This document shows, in pieces, positions 16,942 to 24,434 of a stretch of DNA of 64,000 bases (positions are counted from its first letter, which is position 1; the number at the start of each line of letters is the position of its first letter). Source of the stretch: Corynebacterium deserti GIMN1.010 (GTDB taxonomy: Bacteria > Actinomycetota > Actinomycetes > Mycobacteriales > Mycobacteriaceae). The notes below the pieces were generated by a model. It worked only from the letters and a program-made list of their open reading frames with translations, was not told where the DNA came from and searched no databases. The position numbers and the translations under genes were made by a program. The stretch lies in the NCBI RefSeq assembly GCF_001277995.1, contig NZ_CP009220.1:1550001-1614000 (forward strand), written 5' to 3'.

Positions 16942-17621
16942 AGATAATTATCAAACCACAATTCAGACGCAAATAGCCTCATACCGGGATCTGGTTTACC
17001 TAATCGTGGACGAACAATCCAATGACTTCGTATAGCTAACCCAACTTGAAAATGCTTAAAATGTTGTTGGACCTCCTCAATATTCCGCGGAGGTCTCAAT
17101 AACACCACTGAAGCTGAATCGCACCACTTGCCATAGCGCAGGGCTTGGCTCAGACCACCTTTCCAGTTATTCACTTTGGCCTCCAACGCATACGACCTAC
17201 CGATTGATGTCATGCCTTCCATACGGCAGAAACCATGTCCCTTCTTTAACAGGTAGCCACCAGTAGCCAGATTCGAAGCACGCCGTTTAACCTGCTCAAT
17301 ACTCATACCTAAACGAGATGCCACAGATTCTGGAAAAAAGACTCGACGCGAGCTAAACGCAGCCACAACAGCCGCATCACTTAAACTCGCCAGTGGAGGA
17401 AGCTGAAGATTCCGCCGGGCTTTTAAAGAATCTCCAGTTTTCACTGTAGCGACTAGATCTGCAATTCCCTGGGGTCCTGTAACTTCTCTACTAATAAACA
17501 AACTATTTTTTGCGCCCGGGAGACTCTCCGCCAGTTGAATAAGATCCGGATCTAACAGGCGTTCTTCGATAGGTTCAAAACGACTTCCCGGCCGACTTGA
17601 AACAGGAATCTCAATTATCAA
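16917..17621 (-). CDS. Putative PD-(D/E)XK nuclease with internal winged helix
   Basis: A 234-residue protein. Asp55 in GIADLVATVK and Glu147-x-Lys149 in YALEAKVNNWKGG match motifs II and III of the PD-(D/E)XK fold, followed by the usual QALRYGK helix and a SVVLLRP strand. Between them (about 78-135) is a winged-helix-like segment, LSDAAVVAAF ... SVASRLGMSIEQVKRRASNLATGGYLLKKG. It would therefore be a DNA-binding nuclease or its inactive relative. The start is TTG 17621 with GGAGG upstream. It converges on the kinase-barrel pair with a 25-bp overlap. Fold assignment is by motif reading only. Confidence 0.6.
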   Translation of the reverse strand: MIIEIPVSSRPGSRFEPIEERLLDPDLIQLAESLPGAKNSLFISREVTGPQGIADLVATVKTGDSLKARRNLQLPPLASLSDAAVVAAFSSRRVFFPESVASRLGMSIEQVKRRASNLATGGYLLKKGHGFCRMEGMTSIGRSYALEAKVNNWKGGLSQALRYGKWCDSASVVLLRPPRNIEEVQQHFKHFQVGLAIRSHWIVRPRLGKPDPGMRLFASELWFDNYLQNPSLSA

Positions 17622-17733
17622 AATTCCTCACCTCCAAGCACGAACTTAATGAAATCTTTTCTAAAATTATCTACTTTATCGACTCAACTTGTTACCGTAT
17701 ATTTAGCGCTAATAAATTAAAGTGAATAAATAA

Positions 17734-17755
17734 CCGCGCCCCTGTGGGTGCGCGG
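17734..17755 (-). terminator. Terminator after the early operon
   Basis: CCGCGC and GCGCGG pair across a 10-nt loop; on the minus strand the stem is followed by TTATTTATTCAC. It lies 28 bp after the last gene of the minus-strand early operon (stop at 17783). Confidence 0.55.
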
Positions 17756-17782
17756 TGTCGTCGCGTCGATCATAACAAATCA

Positions 17783-18397
17783 TCACGCAGACTGTCGAGC
17801 AATGAGGTACTCGAGCACTTCAGTGAGCAGATAGCCGTTGGTGCCGTCATGCCGTGGGTAGGCGCGGATGTTGCCTCTTGCTGTCCAGTCGTGGAGTTGG
17901 CGTGGTGAGATTCCGGTGAAGCCGCGGGTGTTGAGTTTCGCGATGATTGCTTTGCTGGATTGTTGGACTTCTGGCCGTGCTGCGATGTCTTTGATCTCAG
18001 GTCCCTGTCCGACGATTTTCTCGATCTGTTTGATCCATCGTCGGATTTCTTCATGGAATGAGTCGGCGTCGATCTGCTCTGCGATGTAGAAAGCATGGGT
18101 GGCTACCCATCTCGCTAATGGTCTACCTCCCGCGGTTTTCTTTGGCAGCGGTGACCTCGACGCGATCTCCTCAGCAAACCGCAGACACCAGGAGCGGAGG
18201 TCTGCGGTGATCTCCGCATCATCACTAATGGCTTTCACGTTGGCTGGATCTCGTGGACCTGCTTGTGATCTGATCTTGCTTTCGGTGTTCCCTCCTCCAC
18301 TGGGTATCTTTGCCTGATCTAGCTCTAGGAAGAGGTAGCTGAGGTGGTAGGCGTCTTTCCGGAGTGCGAACTCGTCAATCAATGGACAACCTTTCAT
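17783..18397 (-). CDS. Phage protein with C-terminal HTH domain
   Basis: A 204-residue protein. The C-terminal 60 residues (GISPRQLHDWTARGNIRAYPR then GTNGYLLTEVLEYL) form a MerR/excisionase-like winged helix that would recognise DNA. The N-terminal two thirds are helical, with LRSWCLRFAEEI and EEIRRWIKQIEKIVG. ATG 18397 has only weak upstream pairing; TTG 18382 (L6) has AAAGG 7 nt upstream and may be the true start. Similar proteins occur late in actinophage early regions. A role in controlling late or early transcription is possible but not shown. Confidence 0.6.
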   Translation of the reverse strand: MKGCPLIDEFALRKDAYHLSYLFLELDQAKIPSGGGNTESKIRSQAGPRDPANVKAISDDAEITADLRSWCLRFAEEIASRSPLPKKTAGGRPLARWVATHAFYIAEQIDADSFHEEIRRWIKQIEKIVGQGPEIKDIAARPEVQQSSKAIIAKLNTRGFTGISPRQLHDWTARGNIRAYPRHDGTNGYLLTEVLEYLIARQSA

Positions 18398-18469
18398 TGT
18401 TCTAGAGGCTCTACAAAAGCCGAATTGAAGCCTCTAAAGAGTCTGGCAACGTGTGTCATCTCAAAAAAG

Positions 18470-18498
18470 GGCCACTCACGAACTAAACGTGAGTGGCC
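18470..18498 (-). terminator. Rho-independent terminator
   Basis: A perfect 11-bp stem, GGCCACTCACG / CGTGAGTGGCC, with a 7-nt loop, followed on the minus strand by six T residues. It ends the transcript of the 294-residue gene at 18515-19399 and separates it from the HTH gene. Confidence 0.85.
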
Positions 18499-18514
18499 TC
18501 TTGAGGTCTATTCT

Positions 18515-19399
18515 TTAGAAACGTTTCATGAGATCGCGATCAGGAATAGCTTTTGGCTTACCCCAATTGCTCTCCAAAGTTGCTCTGATTGTTTCTTTAA
18601 ACCTGCGTAGTACACGAACTTCTTTCTGAAATTCAGACTTTTTTTCTGTGGGAATTTGATCGAAATATTCCTCAGACAAACTTAGGATCGCGGAATAGGA
18701 TGCAGCAAGACACCAATAGTCATTTTGAAGATTGGTGCCTAGATTCTCTTGTGCGTCGATCACTGCTAGTGAAACCACGGTAGCGTTACCATGTACGAAA
18801 TCAGATAAAAAACGGTGCGGTTTCATAGGCAAATCAATGAGCAAATCAGATTCGCTGTCACTATTGAATACCGGTTTTGCTTTAATTCCCTTTTCAATGC
18901 CCCAGGCTTCGATTTGAGTATAAAAGGCGGTTTCACGAAATAGCCCAGGTTTATCCCAATGATAATCTTTAAGACCCTTTTTCATGAGTCTGTAAGCAGC
19001 TGATGTCTTTTCCCAGTTATCTCTTTGTTTCAAAATGAAATAAGAAGCTGCACAAAACTCAACGCAAGGTCGCGCGATAACACCGGTAACCATCGGCGTG
19101 TAGGGGTGAAAATTTCCCTGACCAATTAGCGAATTCGACGCAGTATGAGCTGCGCTATACAAGAATCCTCCTGCTGCCAAGGCGTAAAATTTTTGTATCT
19201 TAAGTGCATTTCTCAACGGGTCAGGAAACGAACTAGTTCCATGTTGAAGATCCCATTCAGAATGATCGGGAGCAAGATCCAGATAGTCCGTGGAGGCCAG
19301 TCTATTCACTAGATGTGACAGTTTAAGGCTTTTCTCTATTAAATCCTCTAACTTCGTAAAAGCGTCTTCATCCAGATGAACTGCCCGGATTTTCACCAT
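18515..19399 (-). CDS. Unknown protein, 294 residues, probable cargo gene
   Basis: No family recognised with confidence. It is mostly helical with an N-terminal LEDLIEKSLKLSHLVNRL segment, a central GFLYSAAHTASNSLIGQ and GVIARPCVEFCAASYFIL region, and SDFVHGNATVVSLAV near residue 205. The arrangement of a helical bundle with FVHGN-type motif recalls DUF5677-like or abortive-infection-associated proteins, but I cannot confirm this. It has its own ribosome site (GGGAGG, 9 nt before ATG 19399), its own strong terminator and low GC, so it is a self-contained unit inserted in the early region. Confidence 0.55.
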   Translation of the reverse strand: MVKIRAVHLDEDAFTKLEDLIEKSLKLSHLVNRLASTDYLDLAPDHSEWDLQHGTSSFPDPLRNALKIQKFYALAAGGFLYSAAHTASNSLIGQGNFHPYTPMVTGVIARPCVEFCAASYFILKQRDNWEKTSAAYRLMKKGLKDYHWDKPGLFRETAFYTQIEAWGIEKGIKAKPVFNSDSESDLLIDLPMKPHRFLSDFVHGNATVVSLAVIDAQENLGTNLQNDYWCLAASYSAILSLSEEYFDQIPTEKKSEFQKEVRVLRRFKETIRATLESNWGKPKAIPDRDLMKRF

Positions 19400-19562
19400 C
19401 AAGAACTTCCTCCCATAAGTTATTTATTCAGGAAAACCATTTTACGCACCTGAAACGAGATATCTTCCGATTATGAGGTATGTCTTCCAACCCCTAACCA
19501 TCTATGCCGTCGAAATGTAGACATGATGGCAATTTACTCCTTTTACAACTTGATCGAGGCGT

Positions 19563-19928
19563 TCATTTGTGGCTGATGAGTTTGATGAGGTCATCTACTG
19601 TCATGGTGACCCATTGACTGCCCGGCGCGGTGGTGCCGTGTCTTTTGTGGATGGTGATGCCTGTGTGGGCTTGGTAGTTGGTGGCCTCTGTATGGGCTTC
19701 CCTCTCCCATTGTGGGAGGCTTATTGTGGTGGTGTTTTTGCATTCGACGGCAATCAACCGATCATATGAGTCCCTGACATTGGATATGTCGCCCTTATCC
19801 AGGGAGCCTGTTTTGGGCATGCGGTCGATCTCCTGGATCCCAAGCTCTTCTTTGAGGTGATCTGCAATAAGCCGCTCAAACGACGAACCAGCCTTCTTAG
19901 CACTTGCCCGTGAACGTGACCTAGCCAT
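19563..19928 (-). CDS. PD-(D/E)XK endonuclease, Holliday-junction-resolvase-like
   Basis: A 121-residue basic protein, MARSRSRASAKKAG at the start. Glu19 in SSFERLI, Asp47 in LDKGDI and Glu62-Cys-Lys64 in LIAVECKNT match the catalytic residues of small PD-(D/E)XK enzymes such as Hjc/RecU-type resolvases. It is followed by WEREAHTEATNYQAHTG. Phages use such enzymes to resolve branched DNA before packaging. ATG 19928 overlaps the end of the upstream gene by 8 nt; an in-frame TTG just upstream is less likely. Either a resolvase or a replication-linked nuclease. Confidence 0.7.
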   Translation of the reverse strand: MARSRSRASAKKAGSSFERLIADHLKEELGIQEIDRMPKTGSLDKGDISNVRDSYDRLIAVECKNTTTISLPQWEREAHTEATNYQAHTGITIHKRHGTTAPGSQWVTMTVDDLIKLISHK

Positions 19929-20217
19929 CAACAACCACCGGACTCACACGACGCTTCACCACACGCGCCGGGGTGTCCGGCTCCCACAAGCTGGCAAAGT
20001 ATTCAGCCCTCTCTCTAGAGGGGAACCATTTCGCGGCCTCCTCCAATGAGTTGCCCGTATTTAGCGTGACCATGAAAATCCACCTCCCACCCATGAACAC
20101 CTGAACACTCCACACGTACTTTTCTTCCGAAATGGCGCGCACTGACTTCCAGGCGAGACCACTATCCCAGTCGGAACCTTTTAGTAGTTGCTGGGTGCGG
20201 GCGATGATGTCAGTCAT
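19921..20217 (-). CDS. Hypothetical phage protein, 98 residues
   Basis: Starts MTDIIARTQQLLKGSDWD. It contains a beta-rich YVWSVQVFMGGRWIFMVTLN segment and then SLEEAAKWFPSRERAEYFASLW, which looks like a small helix-strand regulatory domain. It overlaps its neighbours by 8 nt on both sides. No function can be assigned; it belongs to the early operon beside the nuclease gene. Confidence 0.55.
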   Translation of the reverse strand: MTDIIARTQQLLKGSDWDSGLAWKSVRAISEEKYVWSVQVFMGGRWIFMVTLNTGNSLEEAAKWFPSRERAEYFASLWEPDTPARVVKRRVSPVVVDG

Positions 20218-20644
20218 TGGTGTTCTCCCATTCGGTAATGAATCGGCGGACTTGTATGTCTTCGTCTGAGACTGCGGGTGTGACGTTTTTAGGCCATTTG
20301 TCCATGCCTTGCATTTCCCCGGTGCCTAAGCATTCCGCGCCGATTAGATCAACGGTTTGGCTGTCGTCCCCTGGTTCGTTCCACCACATGTGACCATCTA
20401 CCCATTCCCCTTTCGGTGGTGTGCCGTCTGGGTTCCAAGCGGGAGGAAGATCAAAACGTGGGGTGAAATGACTCAGTGGCGCAGTGCACGGATATGGACC
20501 TTGCGGCACCGTAGCCTGGGCATGTACCCCGTCTTTTTCTACACGCGCAAGGACAAGAAGTCTTCCATGTCCCTCTGTTTCACACCACATTCCCACACAC
20601 GATTGCCGTTCATCTGCCGTCATATCGGCAAGTGTTTTAGTCAT
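20210..20644 (-). CDS. Hypothetical phage protein, 144 residues
   Basis: Start placed at ATG 20644 (MTKTLADMTADERQ) because AAAGGAAA precedes it and it overlaps the stop of the exonuclease gene by 8 nt (ATGACTAA). The first half is a small beta-rich domain (VGMWCETEGHGRLLVLARVEKDG); the second has WVDGHMWWNEPGDD and an acidic end. No family recognised. The position between exonuclease and nuclease genes suggests an early DNA metabolism role. Confidence 0.55.
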   Translation of the reverse strand: MTKTLADMTADERQSCVGMWCETEGHGRLLVLARVEKDGVHAQATVPQGPYPCTAPLSHFTPRFDLPPAWNPDGTPPKGEWVDGHMWWNEPGDDSQTVDLIGAECLGTGEMQGMDKWPKNVTPAVSDEDIQVRRFITEWENTND

Positions 20645-21305
20645 TGGTTTCCTTTCCTGAGGTTTTGAGGATTCCTCCGGGTGCAGGGAATCGTTCAGGT
20701 AGGGGTGCAAGGGGTGGTCTTGCGACTGCGTTGAGGGTTGCTTTCACGAGTGCTGCTGATTGGCATAGGTCGTAGAGTGCTCTGTGGGGTTTGAGGTCCC
20801 AGCGGTTTAGGTGGTCGAGCATGTCCACGACCAGGAGCGTCTTCGCGTCGTTGATGGTGTCGTTGGTGATGTCGTACAAGCTTGTTGAGGCAAGTAGGAC
20901 TGAGGTGGCGTCGAGGCTTCGGTAGTGGAACATTCGGTGCAAATTTGGCATGTGGTGGTCTAGCCACGTGCGATCAAATGTCACTGACGATCCAAGCATT
21001 GGGAGCTTGTTTGCTCCAGCTTCGAGGATCCACGCAGACGCCTCCGCTTCTACTTGTCTAAGCGGTTGAGTGTGACCAGTCTTCAAGTCTTCCCAGAGGC
21101 CTGATTCTTCATGCATCACCTCCACCACAGGGGCTGACACAATCGCTTCCTTTTCGACCAGCTCATTGGTGAGCCATGATCTCGCTGCTATCGGCATGAG
21201 GTCTGCGTCGAAAATGATGATGCCCACTTCGAGGATCGCTCCTGAGTGGGCATCAAGTCCGGTGGTCTCTAAATCGAGGCCGATGAATGCGGGTTTAGGT
21301 TTCAT
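20637..21305 (-). CDS. DEDD-family 3'-5' exonuclease, oligoribonuclease/DnaQ-like
   Basis: A 222-residue protein. Exo I is LDLETTG (Asp11, Glu13). The Exo III region is KPHRALYDLCQSA with the HxAxxD arrangement expected of the DEDDh class, and LGSSVTFDRTWL supplies the middle Asp. It would degrade single-stranded DNA or short RNA from the 3' end. ATG 21305 overlaps the preceding gene (ATGA). It sits in the replication-repair part of the phage early operon with SSB and a resolvase-like nuclease. A Pro-rich tail replaces the longer domains of DnaQ. Confidence 0.8.
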   Translation of the reverse strand: MKPKPAFIGLDLETTGLDAHSGAILEVGIIIFDADLMPIAARSWLTNELVEKEAIVSAPVVEVMHEESGLWEDLKTGHTQPLRQVEAEASAWILEAGANKLPMLGSSVTFDRTWLDHHMPNLHRMFHYRSLDATSVLLASTSLYDITNDTINDAKTLLVVDMLDHLNRWDLKPHRALYDLCQSAALVKATLNAVARPPLAPLPERFPAPGGILKTSGKETND

Positions 21306-21553
21306 GGTGTTCTCCTTCGGTACAAACGAGTGTTATGTGGCGGTTTGCTTGATGTGTGAGTGACGTGGGCTCGGGTGTGATCAACCGGGCGGGTAACGAG
21401 CCTGCGATCCACCCGTGATGATTCGGGATCAGCTGTCTCCTCCAGGAGCTCCTCGATCTTCGCCATCGCCTCAGCAACCTCACGTACGAGTTTGCGCATA
21501 GCTGGCATGAATTCCTCGTTGAACCACTTCGTAAACAGAGTCGAGAAGTTCAT
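21302..21553 (-). CDS. Small helical hypothetical protein
   Basis: An 83-residue protein, MNFSTLFTKWFNEEF, with an amphipathic coiled-coil-like helix (MRKLVREVAEAMAKIEELLEE) and a basic C-terminus. It is connected on both sides by ATGA overlaps, which supports that it is translated. No function assigned. Confidence 0.5.
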   Translation of the reverse strand: MNFSTLFTKWFNEEFMPAMRKLVREVAEAMAKIEELLEETADPESSRVDRRLVTRPVDHTRAHVTHTSSKPPHNTRLYRRRTP

Positions 21554-21813
21554 CGGTCCTCACTTCCTTGAAAAACATCAAAGCCCGGCGCGCTAACTTG
21601 TTGTCGCGCCGGGCATTGGTGGGTGGTGTGTAGGGCTGTGTGGGCTATTTGGGCGAGTTCTAGGCGTACTCCGACTAGATATACGAAATGTCTGCGTTGT
21701 CGCTTCCAGCGACCGTCTGGGCGGGGTTTAGGATCCACTGGAATCCACGTGGTTCTTCGTTTGCCCCAGAGGATTGGCTCCCCGCAGTGAATACAGGTGC
21801 TCTCTTTCCTCAT
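21550..21813 (-). CDS. Small putative zinc-binding protein
   Basis: An 87-residue protein that begins MRKESTCIHCGEPILWG, a CxxC knuckle of the zinc-ribbon type; a second CxxC pair is not obvious, so metal binding is uncertain. The segment TTWIPVDPKPRPDGRWKRQ is typical of short phage proteins. It overlaps both neighbours by ATGA. A 10-bp GC-rich hairpin (21583-21614) lies inside its 3' end. Confidence 0.5.
   Translation of the reverse strand: MRKESTCIHCGEPILWGKRRTTWIPVDPKPRPDGRWKRQRRHFVYLVGVRLELAQIAHTALHTTHQCPARQQVSAPGFDVFQGSEDR
21583..21614. terminator. GC-rich hairpin, possible attenuator
   Basis: GCCCGGCGCG pairs with CGCGCCGGGC over a 12-nt loop. No T tract follows. The left arm is almost identical to that of the hairpin at 22090, so both may act as RNA stabilising or processing elements in the early transcript. 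Confidence 0.4.
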
Positions 21814-22070
21814 GCGCGCTCAGACACGAGGTACTTCAGAGCGTTGAGGTTCTCAGCGGACATACCAGCCCACCTAACAACACCATCAGGAGTGGACACC
21901 TCCACGAGCGGCAACTCCAACCACCCCTCGCTCCGCATCAGCTCGACTTTGTCCGGGTGCTCATCAATCTGAGGTGATGTGACCGGAACACCCATCTTGG
22001 TCAACGCCTTATGAGTAGCCCGACACTTCATACACCCAGGCCTCGAATACACAACAGCAGAAAAACTCAA
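21810..22070 (-). CDS. NrdH/glutaredoxin-like redoxin
   Basis: An 86-residue thioredoxin-fold protein with the redox motif CMKC (Cys13, Cys16), the cis-Pro region LELPLVEV and the C-terminal WAGMSAENLNAL helix, the standard NrdH features. NrdH supplies electrons to class Ib ribonucleotide reductase, the type corynebacteria use, so the phage copy probably raises dNTP supply. It overlaps the next gene by ATGA and follows a GC-rich hairpin that separates it from the gene upstream. Confidence 0.85.
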   Translation of the reverse strand: MSFSAVVYSRPGCMKCRATHKALTKMGVPVTSPQIDEHPDKVELMRSEGWLELPLVEVSTPDGVVRWAGMSAENLNALKYLVSERA

Positions 22071-22089
22071 CTCAAACTCCTCTCGAAAG

Positions 22090-22119
22090 CCCGGCGCGCC
22101 AAAAGTTGTGCGCGCCGGG
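22090..22119 (-). terminator. Intercistronic GC-rich hairpin
   Basis: CCCGGCGCGC / GCGCGCCGGG, perfect 10 bp, 10-nt loop, between the 116-residue gene and the redoxin gene. On the minus strand it is followed by CTTTCGAGAGG, a poor T tract, so partial termination or mRNA processing is more likely than a full stop. Confidence 0.45.
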
Positions 22120-22121
22120 TA

Positions 22122-22472
22122 CTAAAAAATTGCTAGCTGCTTAAGTGGCGGGATCCACTCCCACCACGTCGCACCCTCGCCTAAATCAACTGGATTGCAT
22201 TGCGCTTTCGGTACGTTTTGCACCGTGCATGCCTGCGGAAGAAGCACCTCATGGGCTTCGCCTTGGTACTCAATCCACGCTGCAAACTCGAAAGGGAAAT
22301 ATTTGCTCCCTGTCTGCCTCTCAACCACTCGGATCAATCGGTGATACCCCTGAGTCGAATAGCCCATGTCCGCAGGCTTAGCCCAGACCGCATGCCCAAC
22401 AAAGTGCTTTACATCTTCGATGCGGACAGTGGCAGTCACCGTCTCCTCCACCTCAGAACGGCGGCTCATCAT
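22122..22472 (-). CDS. Hypothetical protein, 116 residues
   Basis: The longer open frame overlaps SSB and is unlikely there; ATG 22472 ([16 protein letters not shown]) has GGTGG upstream and overlaps the SSB stop by 20 nt. It contains [22 protein letters not shown] and [12 protein letters not shown]. No family recognised. It is cotranscribed with SSB. Confidence 0.5.
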   Translation of the reverse strand: MMSRRSEVEETVTATVRIEDVKHFVGHAVWAKPADMGYSTQGYHRLIRVVERQTGSKYFPFEFAAWIEYQGEAHEVLLPQACTVQNVPKAQCNPVDLGEGATWWEWIPPLKQLAIF

Positions 22473-22980
22473 CGCTTCCACCGGAGCCACCTGAGCCTGC
22501 TGGTGGTGCGGAATTCCACGGATCATTCGCAGGCGCAGCCTGACCAAACCCACCACGAGACTCAGTTGCCGCTTGCGCTGGTGGCGGGCTTGCCTGCTGG
22601 CCAGCCTGCTTGCCTGTCTGCCGATGCACATTCGCATACGCAAACGTCAACGACGGCCCCACCTCATCAGCCTCAACCTCAAAGACACTGCGCTTCTCAC
22701 CCTCACGAGTCTCATAAGAACGCTGCTTCAATCGACCCGTGACGATAACGCGCATGCCCTTAGACAAAGACTCAGCCACATTCTCCGCAGCCTGACGCCA
22801 CACATTCACTGTCAGGAAGAGCGCTTCGCCGTCCTCCCACTGGTTGGATTGCCGGTTAAACGAGCGAGGCGTCGACGCCATCCTGAAATTGCACACCGCC
22901 GCACCCGAAGGCGTAAAACGCAGCTCCGGGTCAGCAACCATGTTCCCCACAACCGTGATATTCGTGTCACCTATCGCCAT
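22453..22980 (-). CDS. ssb: Single-stranded DNA-binding protein
   Basis: A 175-residue SSB. The OB-fold is in residues 1-110, with [20 protein letters not shown] at the start, [19 protein letters not shown] in the middle and [19 protein letters not shown] at the end. A Gly/Gln/Pro-rich linker follows, then the acidic protein-interaction tip DDEPPF. It protects single strands during phage replication and recruits partners through the tip. It is encoded directly after the putative helicase loader with a 14-nt overlap. It is a phage copy, distinct from the host ssb, which is not in this window. Confidence 0.93.
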   Translation of the reverse strand: MAIGDTNITVVGNMVADPELRFTPSGAAVCNFRMASTPRSFNRQSNQWEDGEALFLTVNVWRQAAENVAESLSKGMRVIVTGRLKQRSYETREGEKRSVFEVEADEVGPSLTFAYANVHRQTGKQAGQQASPPPAQAATESRGGFGQAAPANDPWNSAPPAGSGGSGGSDDEPPF

Positions 22981-23464
22981 TGAGCTTCTCTCTTCCCGCC
23001 TGGATCTTCTCCAAAGCTAATTTCCTTAAATCCGCAATTGCTTCCACATTTGGCTTCACCTCAATCTCACGAGGCTGAAAACCCCGAAGCTGAGCAAAAG
23101 TCCCATCCTTAAGCTGTTGATCACGCAGGTCTTCCATCCGGCGTCGATAAGCCCTCAACTGAGCGCGACCTTGAGGCGTGTTCTCCCACGCCTTGCGTTC
23201 CTCCTTCAACGCATCACGAATGTCCTTTGGCGACACCATGCGATTAGTAACGCCGCTGTTCGACCACCGAGCCAACGCAGCCATGACATTATGCTGAGAA
23301 ATCGATGACAGTTCCGGCAACGCACGACACCACGCTTCAACGTTCTCTTGCGAGATCACCGGGAACCGATCACCCACCAACGCCTTACCCTGCTGGAAAA
23401 ACTCAGTCATGAACTTCAACTGCTCAGCAGGCACAGGAGGCAAATCCCACTTTGAGCCGCTCAT
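22967..23464 (-). CDS. Possible helicase loader / replication accessory protein
   Basis: A 165-residue helical protein directly after the initiator gene (ATGA overlap) and before ssb. The N-terminal half ([45 protein letters not shown]) resembles the fold of phage G39P-type loaders, and the second half is a charged helix. Position between initiator and SSB is where phages encode a helicase loader. The assignment is inferred; no ATPase motif is present, which fits the G39P rather than the DnaC class. Confidence 0.5.
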   Translation of the reverse strand: MSGSKWDLPPVPAEQLKFMTEFFQQGKALVGDRFPVISQENVEAWCRALPELSSISQHNVMAALARWSNSGVTNRMVSPKDIRDALKEERKAWENTPQGRAQLRAYRRRMEDLRDQQLKDGTFAQLRGFQPREIEVKPNVEAIADLRKLALEKIQAGREKLNGDR

Positions 23465-24288
23465 AGAAGCTCACCGTCAATCACTTCACCCTCAAGCCAA
23501 TCCTGGGAATCATCCTCAATTCCCCACTCAGCTAGATAATCCTCAGCAGACTTGGCCACCGGATCAGCACTCGGCATTTGCGCATCCTCCCACCCGTCAC
23601 GATTAAGCCACGTAGTCGGATGAGGAATGAACTGCTCCTGAGGAAGATTCGGATCCTTCGCCAGCGACTGAGCACCAAACAGAATCTGTTCCTCCCCGGC
23701 GCGTTTGATTGCCCTTTCCCATGCTTTGTGGGCTGTTCGCTTTCCCACCCGGCGCGGGTAGGTCTTCCAGAACTCCTCGAATGAAGCGGGATAAGGTGCT
23801 CGTCCCCCGTGGGGGACTATAGGGGGTTGGTTTAAGGACGGTTTAGGGATGGTTAAGGACGGTTTGGGTGACACAGCTCTGTCACCCCGTTCTGCACTGG
23901 GTGTCACCCCGTTGGCGTCATTTTGACACCCCGTTGCGTCACCAGTGTCACCCCGTTCATCGTTTGGCGGGGTGTCAGGTTGGCACCCCGTGTTCTCTTG
24001 GGTCAGTGATAAATCCAAGTCCCAAACAGTTGGTCGGCGATCAGATCTAAAGTGCCCAACAATGCGTTGGTCCCCTTTTCGGATCAGTCCTTTTCGCTCA
24101 AGGTTCTTCAAGTGCCGCTGTACTGTTCTCGTTGAGCAGCGTGCCCGCTCAGCGATCCAGGAAACAGCGGGATAGGCTGCCTGCCCATTATCAGAAGCTC
24201 GATCAGCTAGTGCGTACAGCACAACTAATTCCGCATGATTATCAACAGGTGCTTCTTCCATCACCCAGATCATTGCTTTGAGGCTCAT
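23461..24288 (-). CDS. Phage replication initiator (HTH_36-like)
   Basis: A 275-residue protein from ATG 24288 (MSLKAMIWVMEEAP), chosen for GGAGGAGG just upstream and an ATGA overlap with a 49-codon gene. Residues 15-80 form a winged helix (HAELVVLYALADRASDNGQA, SWIAERARCSTRTVQRHLKNL, GLIRKGD). Residues 105-165 are a low-complexity linker whose DNA contains four 22-bp iterons. The C-terminal domain has FEEFWKTYPRRVGKRTAHKAW, common in phage initiators. Like lambda O, it should bind the iterons inside its own gene and open the origin. Confidence 0.8.
   Translation of the reverse strand: MSLKAMIWVMEEAPVDNHAELVVLYALADRASDNGQAAYPAVSWIAERARCSTRTVQRHLKNLERKGLIRKGDQRIVGHFRSDRRPTVWDLDLSLTQENTGCQPDTPPNDERGDTGDATGCQNDANGVTPSAERGDRAVSPKPSLTIPKPSLNQPPIVPHGGRAPYPASFEEFWKTYPRRVGKRTAHKAWERAIKRAGEEQILFGAQSLAKDPNLPQEQFIPHPTTWLNRDGWEDAQMPSADPVAKSAEDYLAEWGIEDDSQDWLEGEVIDGELL
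23880..23957. repeat. Four 22-bp iterons, probable phage replication origin
   Basis: TGTCACCCCGTT (one copy TGACACCCCGTT) starts at 23880, 23902, 23924 and 23946, an exact 22-bp period. An inverted copy (CGGGGTGTCA) lies at 23968 and a degenerate direct copy near 23981. The first copy is also one arm of an 8-bp inverted repeat centred near 23876. Because 22 is not a multiple of 3, each copy is read in another frame, so the repeats are kept as DNA, not as protein. A 13-bp pair TTAAGGACGGTTT at 23832 and 23853 flanks them. Confidence 0.8.
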
Positions 24289-24434
24289 TGTTCCTCCTCC
24301 CCTATCAGTGAGATGAAAAGTGAAAGCAGGGCATCGAGTAACACGGGGCTGGTGTTGGTGATGCCCTGCTCTGGTTCTTGGAGCCAAGTTTTAAGGTCGG
24401 CTCGGTCACGTGGTGAAAAGTTCTTCTTGTCCAA
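24285..24434 (-). CDS. Small hypothetical protein, 49 residues
   Basis: Starts at TTG 24434 (MDKKNFSPRDRADLKTWLQE) with GGAGGT about 10 nt upstream, and its TGA overlaps the ATG of the initiator gene (ATGA). It fills the gap between the HNH gene and the initiator. The predicted protein is one polar and one hydrophobic helix (VLLDALLSLFISLIG). Its function is unknown, but the coupling and reading-frame fit make it a likely real gene. Confidence 0.55.
   Translation of the reverse strand: MDKKNFSPRDRADLKTWLQEPEQGITNTSPVLLDALLSLFISLIGEEEQ

Noticed and set aside
22473-22643. N-terminal extension of the 116-residue gene into ssb
   Set aside because: It is the shadow of the ssb linker (Arg/Gln-rich) in another frame; ATG 22472 has its own ribosome site.
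23880-23957. CRISPR array
   Set aside because: Repeats are 12 bp with 10-bp spacing, inside a coding gene and not adjacent to cas genes; they are iterons.
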